Positions 1-9,703 of a stretch of 64,000 nucleotides of DNA are shown here, piece by piece. The stretch is from Domibacillus mangrovi (GTDB lineage: Bacteria; Bacillota; Bacilli; Bacillales; Domibacillaceae). Made by a program: the position numbers and the translations under genes. Position 1 is the stretch's first letter. Every line of letters begins with the position of its first letter. The notes below the pieces were generated by a model. It had not been told where the DNA came from. It saw nothing but the letters and a program-made list of their open reading frames with translations, and searched no databases. The DNA lies in contig NZ_MRWQ01000014.1 of assembly GCF_001906925.1 (NCBI RefSeq), positions 55,461-119,460 on the forward strand, written 5' to 3'.

Positions 1-1008
1 TGAATTAGTAGCTGCCTGAAGTGTATTATCTACAAATATATTTCCATCCCTAACCCCATCTGCTGTATCGGTGACTGCTTCAAGTATTTGATTTGATTGA
101 ACTGCCTGTTGTTTAATTCCGCTCGCTATCTCATTCATCGCTGAATTGATTTGATGAGCAGTGTCCTCTGTTCGCTTCGCTCGATTATTCAAGTTTCCAC
201 TATTCACCGTTATTTCATTGGAATGTTTACTAATTGACATGACCAAAGAATTCAGTTGGGCACGCATAACTTCAAAAGAATTCGCTAAGTCTCCAATTTC
301 ATCTTTTGGCATACTTGTAATAGGTATTGTTAAGTCTCCGCCCGTAATGAATTCCGCACTCATTTTAATGTCTCTTAAACTTCTTACGATTACCTTCGTA
401 AGAAAATAACTTATAAGAATCGTTATAATAAGACCTGTCAACATAATAATCAATGTGTATTTTATATTCGCTTTTGTTCCTTCATACATTTCGTTAATAT
501 CTTGATTAAGTTTTTCAGTCGTCTGATTTAAATAGACATCTACTTCTTTATTTATATCTTCAGAATACACATCGAATTTATCCATCAAAACATTTCCTTG
601 TTTAGGACCATACGCTACATATGCTTTCGCCATTTCTGTTCCGACTCTATAATACTCATCGAATAATGGCTTAAAATGATCCAAATCTTGATTGCCTGTT
701 TTTGATTCCAATTCTTTTAATTCACTTAACGTTTTATTAAAATCAATAGCATATGTATCCGCAACATTGAATCCATCATCAAACCCTTCTGCTCCTCTTG
801 TTGCACTTACGTCCGTAAGCCATTGTTGAACTTGAACGACGTCCAACTTTAAACGTTCCGCTTTAAGTACTTTCTCAATCGATTCATCTTTAATGTTCTC
901 CATCGTATTACTGTAATGATTCATTTCAACAATCAGGTATACTTGAATTCCGGCCAAAACAATAAAAATAAATAAAAAGCTCAAGAATAATCTTCTTTTA
1001 ATTGTCAT
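1..1008 (-). CDS. Methyl-accepting chemotaxis protein (partial, C-terminus off window)
   Basis: Membrane chemoreceptor that would signal to CheA/CheW. The 336 visible residues show a transmembrane segment at about 6-28, a helical extracellular sensor region to about 180, a second transmembrane segment at about 183-205 and a HAMP linker at about 204-257 (PKDEIGDLANSF). The start of the cytoplasmic signalling helix with glutamate/glutamine-rich heptads follows. The gene runs off the left edge, so the conserved hairpin tip is not seen. The ATG at 1008 follows a good taaggag ribosome-binding site. The ligand cannot be predicted. The upstream 1009-1343 stretch holds only promoter-type AT-rich sequence and no other gene I can see. 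Confidence 0.88.
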   Translation of the reverse strand, partial: MTIKRRLFLSFLFIFIVLAGIQVYLIVEMNHYSNTMENIKDESIEKVLKAERLKLDVVQVQQWLTDVSATRGAEGFDDGFNVADTYAIDFNKTLSELKELESKTGNQDLDHFKPLFDEYYRVGTEMAKAYVAYGPKQGNVLMDKFDVYSEDINKEVDVYLNQTTEKLNQDINEMYEGTKANIKYTLIIMLTGLIITILISYFLTKVIVRSLRDIKMSAEFITGGDLTIPITSMPKDEIGDLANSFEVMRAQLNSLVMSISKHSNEITVNSGNLNNRAKRTEDTAHQINSAMNEIASGIKQQAVQSNQILEAVTDTADGVRDGNIFVDNTLQAATNS

Positions 1009-1343
1009 GTTTACTCCTTATATGTTTTATTGTACATAGGTAGATTTTCATTTGCTAATGTTCAATGTACAATTCTATTAGCGATAAAACATCGTAAGAC
1101 CTATTTATATTGCAATACCTCACAAAAAACATTCCTCATTTTAACATAAATAAGTTCCATTATACCTAAATGTATTCTTTTTGACCATTTGGATACTCTA
1201 CTTCTCTCCATTTTAATTAATAATTGTGTGAGACCCAAACCAGATGAAGTATACTGCTGATCACTTTGAAAAATTTGAATTGCGCCGTTTATAATTGCTT
1301 TTTTTGTTCATACTGTTGATAAACGATGTTAAAGGAGATCGCT

Positions 1344-1799
1344 ATGAAGAAATTCTATTCTGTTTCAGCTTCATTTGCTTTGATGGTTTTGATTGCAGCT
1401 GGCTGTGGTACGGATGAAAGCGAGCAGCCCGTCAGAGATAATCAAACAGATACTATTGAAGAACATGCCCGAACGATGTCGAACAAACTAGACAACGTTA
1501 TAGGGACCTTAAAACAACTGAAAGCGAATGCGGAAGCCCCTGATAGTGCGGGGGAAATTCAAGAAACCGGAAAAGTTCTCGAGGAACATTGGGATCTTGT
1601 TGAGAAAGAAATAGAGGAGCAATATCCTGACGATTATAAAAAGATCGAGGATAGCCTATATCCACTCATCACTGAGGCGAAAAAGGATAAGCCTGATATA
1701 GAAAAAATGAAGACTTTCATTGATGAAGCAAATGGCAAAATAACAGACCTTCTGAAAAAAGCCGAAAAACCGAAAAAAGCGCCGCAAAAATCATATTGA
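1344..1799 (+). CDS. Putative lipoprotein, helical
   Basis: Small secreted lipoprotein of 151 residues, function unknown. It has a lysine N-terminus, a hydrophobic stretch and a lipobox-like IAAGC with the acylated cysteine at about residue 21. The mature part is highly charged and predicted helical, rich in Glu/Lys, ending in a Lys-rich tail. An upstream ATG at 1326 is in frame, but aaaggag sits just before 1344, so 1344 is preferred. It is followed by a strong terminator and appears monocistronic. I do not recognise a named family. Confidence 0.7.
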   Translation: MKKFYSVSASFALMVLIAAGCGTDESEQPVRDNQTDTIEEHARTMSNKLDNVIGTLKQLKANAEAPDSAGEIQETGKVLEEHWDLVEKEIEEQYPDDYKKIEDSLYPLITEAKKDKPDIEKMKTFIDEANGKITDLLKKAEKPKKAPQKSY

Positions 1800-1821
1800 T
1801 CCGATTTAATTCCATAGAGAG

Positions 1822-1860
1822 AACAGACTAAATCTATTTAATGAGTTTAGTCTGTTTTAT
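1822..1860 (+). terminator. Rho-independent terminator
   Basis: Eleven-bp perfect stem (aacagactaaa at 1822-1832 with tttagtctgtt at 1846-1856) followed by Ts, just after the lipoprotein gene. Confidence 0.8.
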
Positions 1861-1904
1861 TATTCCTCTGGACATAGAAAGATCAATTGAAAGGACTGTA
1901 CAAT

Positions 1905-2648
1905 TTGTATAAAGAACTTAGGGAAGTGGAACAGCGCCCGTACCCATTGCCTTCTTCACAATGGATGATGAAACAAACATGGAGCAATATGCTGTTTGCT
2001 CACTGGCCGGTTTCTGCTGATCTTTTAAGAGTGCATATACCTGTGCAGCTTAAGATTGACCTATGTGATGGTACAGCATGGATGAGTCTTATCCCCTTTC
2101 AAACCCATCATACAAGACTGCATTTTATGCCAAAGTTTCCGTTTTATCATTCTTATCTGGAATTAAATGTCCGTACATACGTCACTTATGAAGGGGTTCC
2201 CGGCATTTATTTTTTCAGTTTAGATGCCAATAAGTGGCCGATTGTTACAAGTGCAAAAATAGGAGCCGCTCTTCCCTATAAACATGCACGCATGAAGATG
2301 ACGATAAAAGATCCGGTTGTGCACTACACAAGCCAGCGACAGCATCCAGGAAGCTCGAGGGAATGCTTTCAGGCAAGTTACCAACAATCGTCGAGTATTT
2401 ATGTACCTGACAAGGAAAGCCTTGAATACTGGCTCCTTGAGCGTTATTGCTTTTGGACTCTAAAAGGAAATACTCTTTATCGGGGTGATATTCATCATGA
2501 CCGCTGGAGAATTACAAAAGCACAGGCAGACCTTCACCACAACACAATGGCTTCTTTCCTGCCACGCCATTCCTTTCAAAACGAACCGCTTCTACACTTT
2601 TCAAGCAACAAAAGTGTGTTTACCTGGCCTTTAAAAAAGGTGAGATAA
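1905..2648 (+). CDS. yqjF: DUF2071 (YqjF-family) protein
   Basis: About 247-residue cytosolic protein of the YqjF/DUF2071 family (acetoacetate-decarboxylase-like fold), function unproven. Family features include the N-terminal WSNMLFAHWPV and the segment around LIPFQTHHTRLHFMP. The TTG at 1905 is spaced correctly from aaagga; a TTG at 1887 is in frame but has no good site. The stop codon TAA lies inside the ATAAA that opens the repeat copy at 2645, so the element sits exactly at the end of this gene. Confidence 0.75.
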   Translation: MYKELREVEQRPYPLPSSQWMMKQTWSNMLFAHWPVSADLLRVHIPVQLKIDLCDGTAWMSLIPFQTHHTRLHFMPKFPFYHSYLELNVRTYVTYEGVPGIYFFSLDANKWPIVTSAKIGAALPYKHARMKMTIKDPVVHYTSQRQHPGSSRECFQASYQQSSSIYVPDKESLEYWLLERYCFWTLKGNTLYRGDIHHDRWRITKAQADLHHNTMASFLPRHSFQNEPLLHFSSNKSVFTWPLKKVR

Positions 2649-2799
2649 AGTGAATCTTCCATCCGTGAGGGATCTCTCACCCTCACGGACGGTTAGATGA
2701 ACCAATCGGGCCTTTACGGGCAGTTTATCCTCTACTTATCCTTTTGCATTCCTCTAAGCCTTGAAGTGGAGGTCTTACTGCCCGTTAATCTGCGATAAA
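2645..2799 (+). repeat. bcr1-like hairpin repeat, copy A (short form, divergent)
   Basis: About 155 bp from ATAAA to ATAAA. Stem 1 is ccgtgaggg (2663-2671) with ccctcacgg (2680-2688), a different sequence from the other copies but perfectly paired. It then has the conserved aaccaatcggg, and the second large stem built on cgggcagt/actgcccg with cctctactt/aagtggagg inside. The family is described under copy B. Confidence 0.9.
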
Positions 2800-2808
2800 C
2801 ACATTTTT

Positions 2809-3780
2809 TTATTTCTCTACATCAAAAACAATACCACTCTGTTTACGTGCTTCTTCCGTAATTTGCATCACAATTTCACTTACGTTACGGAAATACTGAT
2901 ATTTTTCTTGATCGTTTGATTCAATGATCTCAGCTATCACTTTTGCTTCATAGATCATGTCATTTTCTTCTTCTCGTACAGCATACTGTTCTTTTTCACC
3001 TGTCCGGCGATTTTTGAACTCAATACTCGTAATCGGTGCGATGTGATCAATAAGGATCGTGCCCTCTTCTCCGCCAATTTCACCAGGCAAATGCGAATCT
3101 GTAATTTTCGAATACATCGCTGTACACGTATGATCTCCGTAATCGAGAACGACTGATCCGCTTCCATCTACACCTGTTGGCAACATCATCACGTGACAGG
3201 ATATACTTTTAGGTTTTCCGAACAATGATACAGCAACACTGATCGGATAAACACCCAGGTCCACGAGTGCACCACCAGAAAATGCCGGTGAGAAAACATT
3301 TGGCTCTTCCCCTGCGAGAACGTTGTCATAACGTGATGAATACTTTATAAACTGAAAGAATGAATGACGCACAGGTCCTACTTTTTCAATCGCTTCTTTC
3401 AATCGCGCATGGTTTGGTGTGTATAGATTGCGGAAAGCCTCAAATAAAAAGACACCATTTTCATCAGCGACTTTAAATGCCTCTTCAAGCTCTTTTGTCG
3501 TTGAAAACATCGGTTTTTCACAAATAATATGCTTCTTATTTTTCATGAACAAAAGGGCTTGCTCAAAATGAAGAGCGTTCGGTGACGCAATATATACAAC
3601 GTCAATCTCTTTATTAGCCGCTAACTCATTCAAGTCCGTAAACACGCGCGGCCCTCCAAGTTTGTCTGCTTTTTCTGCAGAGCGGGAATACGCACCGGCA
3701 AACGTCCATTTCCCACTTTCCCTTACTGCATCCACGAATTGTTCTGTAATCCAACCTGTTCCGATTGTTGCTACATTCAT
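2809..3780 (-). CDS. Gfo/Idh/MocA-family oxidoreductase
   Basis: NAD(P)-dependent dehydrogenase of 323 residues acting on a sugar or similar polyol; substrate unknown. The N-terminal Rossmann domain shows a GTGWITEQF nucleotide loop and the family motif CEKP (IICEKPMF) near residue 90. The C-terminal domain has the GGALVDLGVYP segment typical of this family. The ATG at 3780 follows aaggggt. It is convergent with the DUF2071 gene, with repeat copy A between the two. It could be compared with YulF-type proteins of Bacillus. Confidence 0.85.
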   Translation of the reverse strand: MNVATIGTGWITEQFVDAVRESGKWTFAGAYSRSAEKADKLGGPRVFTDLNELAANKEIDVVYIASPNALHFEQALLFMKNKKHIICEKPMFSTTKELEEAFKVADENGVFLFEAFRNLYTPNHARLKEAIEKVGPVRHSFFQFIKYSSRYDNVLAGEEPNVFSPAFSGGALVDLGVYPISVAVSLFGKPKSISCHVMMLPTGVDGSGSVVLDYGDHTCTAMYSKITDSHLPGEIGGEEGTILIDHIAPITSIEFKNRRTGEKEQYAVREEENDMIYEAKVIAEIIESNDQEKYQYFRNVSEIVMQITEEARKQSGIVFDVEK

Positions 3781-3811
3781 GTTATACCCCTTCTTTCCTA
3801 ATCATCTTTCA

Positions 3812-4033
3812 TTAATCTACCATGTTTTGTCGATTGATTAAAGGATTTCCATTTGAATATGAATGGAAAATCAGCTTGTCCATTGCTCTGTGACAGCAAA
3901 TGTATTTCAATTTTTGGGGAAAAGGTTGATTATATAAAATCATAAATTCTTCATTGGAGTGTTTTTTGAAGAGGCTAGTCCGAAACAAATAATATCGATA
4001 GCCATATGCGATTAGACTTCTACCTGTACGCAC
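3812..4033 (-). CDS. Doubtful small ORF
   Basis: A 73-residue frame rich in Tyr/Phe/Arg with no recognised family. The GTG at 4033 lacks a ribosome-binding site. The same frame extends upstream to an ATT codon preceded by aaaggaag, so a rare-start gene or a degraded remnant is possible. Listed only because nothing else explains 3781-4090. Confidence 0.2.
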   Translation of the reverse strand: MRTGRSLIAYGYRYYLFRTSLFKKHSNEEFMILYNQPFPQKLKYICCHRAMDKLIFHSYSNGNPLINRQNMVD

Positions 4034-4091
4034 AACTCGGTTTCTTGAAATACGTCTGACAATTTAAACAGCTTCCTTTACAAGAAAAAAG

Positions 4092-4126
4092 ACTGCTCCC
4101 TCTACTGTCGGAAACAGTTTTGTTCA
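4092..4126 (-). terminator. Probable terminator of the coat gene
   Basis: On the minus strand, a ctgtttccgacag hairpin region and cagtc lead into a run of six Ts downstream of the gene ending at 4160. The stem is imperfect. Confidence 0.4.
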
Positions 4127-4159
4127 CTTTCACTATTTCATTTGTTAATACATCAATCG

Positions 4160-4834
4160 CTACCTGTACACGATTGCTTTGATATGGTCTACATTTACAT
4201 GAATACCTTGTTCTTTTACAGTTAGCAAATTAAGAAATTGCGTTTCTTTATGCATAAGTTTTCCACTCACGCTTTCTTTATCTCCAATATTGCATGTAAT
4301 AAATGTGCCTTGCATACTTTCAATTTGTTTATCCAACGTTCGGGCGAATAGCTTAACTGGAGCATTAGATTCTGGACGGATCGATTGACTAAATCCATAA
4401 GGATGTGAGGACGCAGGATAAGGAATAATCCATTTTATATGTTGTAATGGAATAATCATTGTTTGATAAACAGGAGAGAAAAAGGCAATGTAATCATCCA
4501 TCACATGTGTGATATGTCCGTGGACTGGCTGATGGGCTATAACATTTAATTCAACAAAAATCCCCTTCTCTGCTGCACGTAATACCTTTATTAAAGATAA
4601 CTTATTAGCGAGTGGCGGTGCTGTAATAGCATCAAATTTTGTGATTGAATCTGTTTCTTCTTTTGATAACAGCCGTATCTCTCGAATATGAAATAATGGG
4701 ATATAATAAAAGTCATCTTGTTTACGCAGAACAAGGACATCGCTGCCCAAATCAACTAATTCACCTGATACTTCTTTTTTCCCTATGAGTTCCAGGCGAA
4801 TGAACTCTCCCACATACGTTCTGATTAACTTCAT
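4160..4834 (-). CDS. CotB-domain-like spore coat protein
   Basis: 224 residues containing repeated small beta-rich units of the type seen in the N-terminal half of the coat protein CotB. The pattern is G-K...V-G-L followed by D-V-L-V-L and a Y-Y-I-P-L-F-H-I-R-E-I segment, repeated around residues 75-135 (YIAFFSP...IIPLQHIKWI) and 170-224. It lacks the canonical RGG signature of CotB, so it is a divergent paralogue. It lies directly downstream of two further CotB-like genes on the same strand, which supports a structural role in the spore coat. Identity is by pattern only. Confidence 0.6.
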   Translation of the reverse strand: MKLIRTYVGEFIRLELIGKKEVSGELVDLGSDVLVLRKQDDFYYIPLFHIREIRLLSKEETDSITKFDAITAPPLANKLSLIKVLRAAEKGIFVELNVIAHQPVHGHITHVMDDYIAFFSPVYQTMIIPLQHIKWIIPYPASSHPYGFSQSIRPESNAPVKLFARTLDKQIESMQGTFITCNIGDKESVSGKLMHKETQFLNLLTVKEQGIHVNVDHIKAIVYR

Positions 4835-4905
4835 TCGCTAATCTCCCCTTATTCTTTTCATAAAGCCGTGTAATCCAAAATAAAGAAAGAGAAAAATATA
4901 GCCAT

Positions 4906-6153
4906 CTATTGCTTTATTCGTTCTCCCTGCATCCGTTTTTCTTTTAACTTCATGTAATCCTTTTGTGCCTGCTTCATCAGGGAGTAATTTTGAGACTTTT
5001 CCGCCTGCTTCATCAGGGAATAATATTGTGTTTCGAGCATTCGTTCTTTTTCTTCTTGTGTCCAAACAGGCTGTATGAAATCTTGTTTTTCTTCTGCCAC
5101 CTGTACAGTTGTTTGCATAACACTTTGTTTTCCTTCTGCTTGCAGTCTTCTGTTCTTTTTGCTGTATTTTAATTTTTTGTTCTTTCGACATGTTTGAGAT
5201 GGGACATCTTTTAAACGAGAGATATTATCTGAATCATAACGAATATTTGTCTTACTTTTAGCAGATGGATTACTTTCTTCTTCACCTCGAGGCATTGGTG
5301 TCTTTTTTTTACGGGTAACTAGGTTTGAGCGAAGTTTTCGATCGAACAGGGTGTAGTCGATCTCCTCCATTTCCTTTTCTCTAAATGAATATTTGTCTAC
5401 ACGATTTTTTCGCACAGAAGAATCATCAGTCAATGAATTCATTTCTCTTGCTGTTCCCTCACTTGTTTCGAAGGATGAATTCACCAGCTCTACTTGATCA
5501 TCTTCCAACTCCTCTTTTTGTTCGACTGCCTTCTCATTATGCCGCAGGGCGTCTAAGCGATCTGATGCCTCTGTCTCGTTAGATGCAGATGTTTCATTTG
5601 AATGACTCATTGCATCCAAATGGCTATTTGCAGGCACTCCATTTTCAATTGAATGATCTGTCGCTTCTGTTTCGTTATTGGTGGACGTCCCATTTTCATT
5701 TGAATTGTTCGTTGCGCTGGAATCAACTTTTTCATAATATCCTGAAAAAATAGTGGATATATATGAATTTTGCATAATCACCTTTTCTTCACCGCTAATT
5801 AAAATAAAATGGTCATCAAAGACCTTGCTAAGAAAACCGGACAGCACTTGATCATTGTGATAGTTAATTGTGACCCATCTTCGTTTGCATTGTTCTAAAA
5901 TTTCCTGTAACTTCTCTGCCTGCAAATATGCACGATTTATTTTGTTTGTGTGACTATCTTTTGTATTTTTGGAAATAGATTTAATTTGGTTAAGATGATG
6001 ATAAAAATGCTCTCCTTTCTCGTTCTGTAAAATAAGATAATCCTCTTTAACGTCAACTAGACTTCCTTTAATTAAGATCCCATCGTTTGAAAAAATACTG
6101 ATTGAATACCCAATAAGCGCTTTAAGCGTCTCTGAAAAATAAGGGCTCGACAT
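4906..6153 (-). CDS. CotB-like spore coat protein with long charged tail
   Basis: About 415 residues. The N-terminal 150 hold two CotB-type units (GYSISIFSNDGILIKGSLVDVKEDY region ending in HLNQIKSIS, then a second with WVTIN and VLSGFL). The remainder is low-complexity, with Asn/Ser/Glu/Thr repeats (NENG, NETEA motifs), then a basic region and a C-terminal duplicated YSLMKQA unit. CotB of B. subtilis also has a CotB domain followed by a long repetitive Ser/Lys tail. An upstream ATG at 6204 is in frame, but gaggggg precedes 6153, so 6153 is the likely start. Probably expressed late in sporulation in the mother cell. Confidence 0.7.
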   Translation of the reverse strand: MSSPYFSETLKALIGYSISIFSNDGILIKGSLVDVKEDYLILQNEKGEHFYHHLNQIKSISKNTKDSHTNKINRAYLQAEKLQEILEQCKRRWVTINYHNDQVLSGFLSKVFDDHFILISGEEKVIMQNSYISTIFSGYYEKVDSSATNNSNENGTSTNNETEATDHSIENGVPANSHLDAMSHSNETSASNETEASDRLDALRHNEKAVEQKEELEDDQVELVNSSFETSEGTAREMNSLTDDSSVRKNRVDKYSFREKEMEEIDYTLFDRKLRSNLVTRKKKTPMPRGEEESNPSAKSKTNIRYDSDNISRLKDVPSQTCRKNKKLKYSKKNRRLQAEGKQSVMQTTVQVAEEKQDFIQPVWTQEEKERMLETQYYSLMKQAEKSQNYSLMKQAQKDYMKLKEKRMQGERIKQ

Positions 6154-6198
6154 GACTAACCCCCTCACAGGTTTTATCCCTTTTTTAAAATTGAGAAA

Positions 6199-6257
6199 AG
6201 CCACTTTAAATGAATTGGAAACAATTCCTTGTTTCTCACCCTAATTCAAAAGTGGCT
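6199..6257 (-). terminator. Terminator between coat genes
   Basis: Minus-strand stem agccacttt/aaagtggct followed by ttttctc. The loop contains a second perfect hairpin, gaattg-gaaa-caattc (6212-6227). It probably separates the 6316 gene from the coat gene beginning at 6153. Confidence 0.6.
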
Positions 6258-6315
6258 ATGCTGGTCACACTGTCTGTCTCTGGCAATAATTACTCGCTTT
6301 TATTTTCTCTTCGTT

Positions 6316-6771
6316 TTATTTTTCATCTTTTTCTTCTTCACAACCTTCAACTTTCATATCATAACTAATATTGCGAATATGGAACATGGAGATACGAATG
6401 ACTTCTTCGTTCGCAACCACTGTAATATACTCATCATGCACATGATCCAGCACACCTTCATATTTCTCGTGACCGCCACGATTAACTGTAACCCAGTGAT
6501 ATTTTAAATCGCACAGTACGTCTTTAAAACAATTGCCCTTGATATACTCAAAACCTTCAGGTACAGCCAGGTTAAAATCAAGACCCTTTCTCAAGTTATT
6601 CGTTAAACTTTTAACGTGGTGTCCTTTATAATAAAGAACACCATCTTCTTTAGTGAGCAGCACAAAGTAATCTTCCTCTACTTTCAGCAATTGTCCGACT
6701 CTGGAATCATGACCACCACGGTTTACCTTTACAGCTTTGCCAACTAAAGAACATAGTATTTTTTTATCCAT
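6316..6771 (-). CDS. cotB: CotB-family spore coat protein
   Basis: 151-residue protein with two copies of the CotB unit. The first has VKVNRGGHDSRVGQL then YYKGHHVKSL; the second has WVTVNRGGHEKYEGVL then ISMFHIRNIS. These match the RGGPES...YY-HIKSI pattern of B. subtilis CotB closely, but the protein ends after the two units and lacks the Ser/Lys-rich tail, so it is much shorter than CotB. The start at 6771 follows aggagga. Upstream on the minus strand cataTAAtt resembles a sigma-K minus-10 element, which fits late mother-cell expression (inference). Confidence 0.75.
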   Translation of the reverse strand: MDKKILCSLVGKAVKVNRGGHDSRVGQLLKVEEDYFVLLTKEDGVLYYKGHHVKSLTNNLRKGLDFNLAVPEGFEYIKGNCFKDVLCDLKYHWVTVNRGGHEKYEGVLDHVHDEYITVVANEEVIRISMFHIRNISYDMKVEGCEEEKDEK

Positions 6772-6777
6772 TCGATC

Positions 6778-7260
6778 TTCTCCTCCTGTTTAGAAAGTCT
6801 CTGTAATTATATGCGGGAAGCAAGATGTTGTACTGCTTCATTCGCCCAGTTGGAGGTATTGTCCAATTTTTAAAACCTACGAACTCGTAAAACAAGGCCC
6901 TGATTGTACGTCAATTGTGGCAGCTAATATACCTTACTGAAGTCGAAATAACGACTGATTTTCTGGAGATTACTTCCTCAAATGATTTAATTCATCGGGA
7001 AGATCATTTTCCTTCCACTTCCATGTGCGTCGGCATACCACCTTATGTACAAAACTTTGGGGCTGGACTGCCAATCACCATAATTTCAATCATTTCCCTC
7101 AACCTTTCTCATCATCTCCCTTTCGATCTTGTCTCACGTATCTTAGTATTTATTGCCGTTGTCTGCGCTTCTTTGCATTTAGTTCATCATTTTTCAATTA
7201 TCTCGAAACTTTTTCCAGTTTCGTGCGTACTAACATTTGAATATAAAGGAGGCTGACAAA
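6778..7260. other. Intergenic stretch without a clear gene
   Basis: Contains the promoter side of the coat gene and the leader of the AIM24 gene. Short frames on the plus strand here have no ribosome-binding site and no family likeness, so I call none of them. Confidence 0.5.
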
Positions 7261-8055
7261 ATGAACAATCACGAAATTGATTATGAACTTTTTGGCGATG
7301 ATATGCAGTTTGTTCAAGTAGAGCTCGATCCAAAAGAAACAGTTATCGCTGAAGCTGGCAGTTTAATGATGATGGATGATGGTATTAAAATGGAGACGGT
7401 CTTTGGAGACGGGTCATCCAAGGGTGGCGGCGGATTAATGGGTAAGCTTTTAGGTGCAGGTAAACGGGTACTGACGGGTGAAAGTTTATTCATGACGACA
7501 TTTACGAATGAAGGTCACGGGAAAAAACATGTTTCATTCGCTTCTCCTTACCCTGGAAAAATTATCCCAATGGATTTAAGTGAAATGAACGGGAAAATCA
7601 TCTGTCAAAAAGATGCATTTTTAGCCGCAGCAAAAGGCGTTTCTGTTGGCATTGAATTGCAGCGTAAACTCGGTACCGGCTTTTTTGGCGGTGAAGGTTT
7701 CATCATGCAAAAATTAGAAGGTGATGGTATGGCATTCGTCCATGCCGGTGGAACAATCTATAAAAAGACGCTTGCGCCGGGCGAATTGATCCGCATCGAT
7801 ACAGGCTGTCTTGTCGCAATGACGGGCGACGTTGATTACAATATTGAAGTAGTCGGCGGAGTCAAAACAGCATTATTTGGGGGAGAAGGCCTGTTTTTAG
7901 CAACATTACGCGGACCTGGAACCGTGTGGGTGCAGTCCCTTCCATTTAGCCGACTCGCCAGCCGTGTCTTTGCTGCGATGCCACAAAATGGCGGCTCGAA
8001 AGGAGAAGGCGGACTTGGAGGTATGTTTGACTTTCTCGGCGGTGACAGAGACTAA
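7261..8055 (+). CDS. AIM24/TIGR00266-family protein
   Basis: 264-residue cytosolic protein of the AIM24 (TIGR00266) family, a beta-barrel fold of unknown biochemical role, related to a mitochondrial biogenesis factor. It has the N-terminal QFVQVEL and AGSLMMM segments, a glycine-rich loop at about 50-75 ([17 protein letters not shown]) and a Gly-rich C-terminus. An in-frame TTG exists at 7237, but aaaggagg lies immediately before the ATG at 7261. It appears monocistronic. Confidence 0.85.
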   Translation: MNNHEIDYELFGDDMQFVQVELDPKETVIAEAGSLMMMDDGIKMETVFGDGSSKGGGGLMGKLLGAGKRVLTGESLFMTTFTNEGHGKKHVSFASPYPGKIIPMDLSEMNGKIICQKDAFLAAAKGVSVGIELQRKLGTGFFGGEGFIMQKLEGDGMAFVHAGGTIYKKTLAPGELIRIDTGCLVAMTGDVDYNIEVVGGVKTALFGGEGLFLATLRGPGTVWVQSLPFSRLASRVFAAMPQNGGSKGEGGLGGMFDFLGGDRD

Positions 8056-8254
8056 ATTTTCTTTTTGAAATGAGCATTACTCCTCTTTCAGCTGCTTTAT
8101 TCCGTTTTTAGGCACTTTAATCGGTTTGAAACATTGTTATCTATTTTTAATTAGAAGGCTATTAAAATCTAACAATCGACGTCCTATAATACATTTTAAA
8201 TTGATTCACACATATGCACCAACTTACTTTTTTAAAAATAGAGGAGAGTTTTGA

Positions 8255-9208
<954 letters not shown>

Positions 9209-9210
9209 GC

Positions 9211-9255
9211 AAAAAAAGAAACAATCTCACAGCTTTGTGAGATTGTTTCTTTTTT
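9211..9255. terminator. Bidirectional terminator (ldh / ywbE)
   Basis: Long stem aaagaaacaatctcac with its complement around a short loop (agctt), flanked by A and T runs. It serves ldh on plus and the convergent YwbE gene on minus. Confidence 0.9.
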
Positions 9256-9445
9256 AGAAAATGTCACATACACGTCCAACTTGTCCATCCTGCAATCGCA
9301 CTTTAATTCCGTGCGGATGAAAACTTGAATTTGTTAAAATGTCTTTCACAATGCCACGTGTTTTCGTGCCGGTGCGCTGATCCTTTTTCAATACAATATT
9401 TACTTCAATGCCCGGTTTAATGTCACTTCTATTTTGTCCATTCAT
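9254..9445 (-). CDS. ywbE: YwbE-family protein (DUF2196)
   Basis: Small 63-residue conserved protein of the YwbE family, function unknown. It shows the family core: IVLKKDQRTG, then RGIVKDILTNSSFHPHGIKV and a final GRV. It probably adopts a small beta-barrel. The second of two ATGs (9445) is better spaced from agagga than that at 9451. Confidence 0.88.
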   Translation of the reverse strand: MNGQNRSDIKPGIEVNIVLKKDQRTGTKTRGIVKDILTNSSFHPHGIKVRLQDGQVGRVCDIF

Positions 9446-9703
9446 GTTCATTCCTCTTTTCTATGTTGGAACGCTTACTTCCGACTAGTACTATGTTATA
9501 TCAACTTCGCTTCTCTTATTTTAGAATAAAAAAAACATAATAGAAAGAAAGCAAAACGATTACTTGATTCTGAATTATATATTAGTACTATCTTGACGCC
9601 TATTTTTCCCATTGATATGATAGATCTATTCCAATAAATATGTATTTTATATACTTGTTTTATAGGATTACGTAAATTCACCTGCAAAAAGGAGGTTGTG
9701 TTG

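Noticed and set aside
4838..5191. Minus-strand frame inside the coat gene
   Set aside because: Alternate-frame shadow of the repetitive coat protein; Lys/Arg-rich low complexity with no start signals.
6915..7256. 113-codon plus-strand frame before the AIM24 gene
   Set aside because: No ribosome-binding site, no family likeness, and its end overlaps the leader of the next gene.
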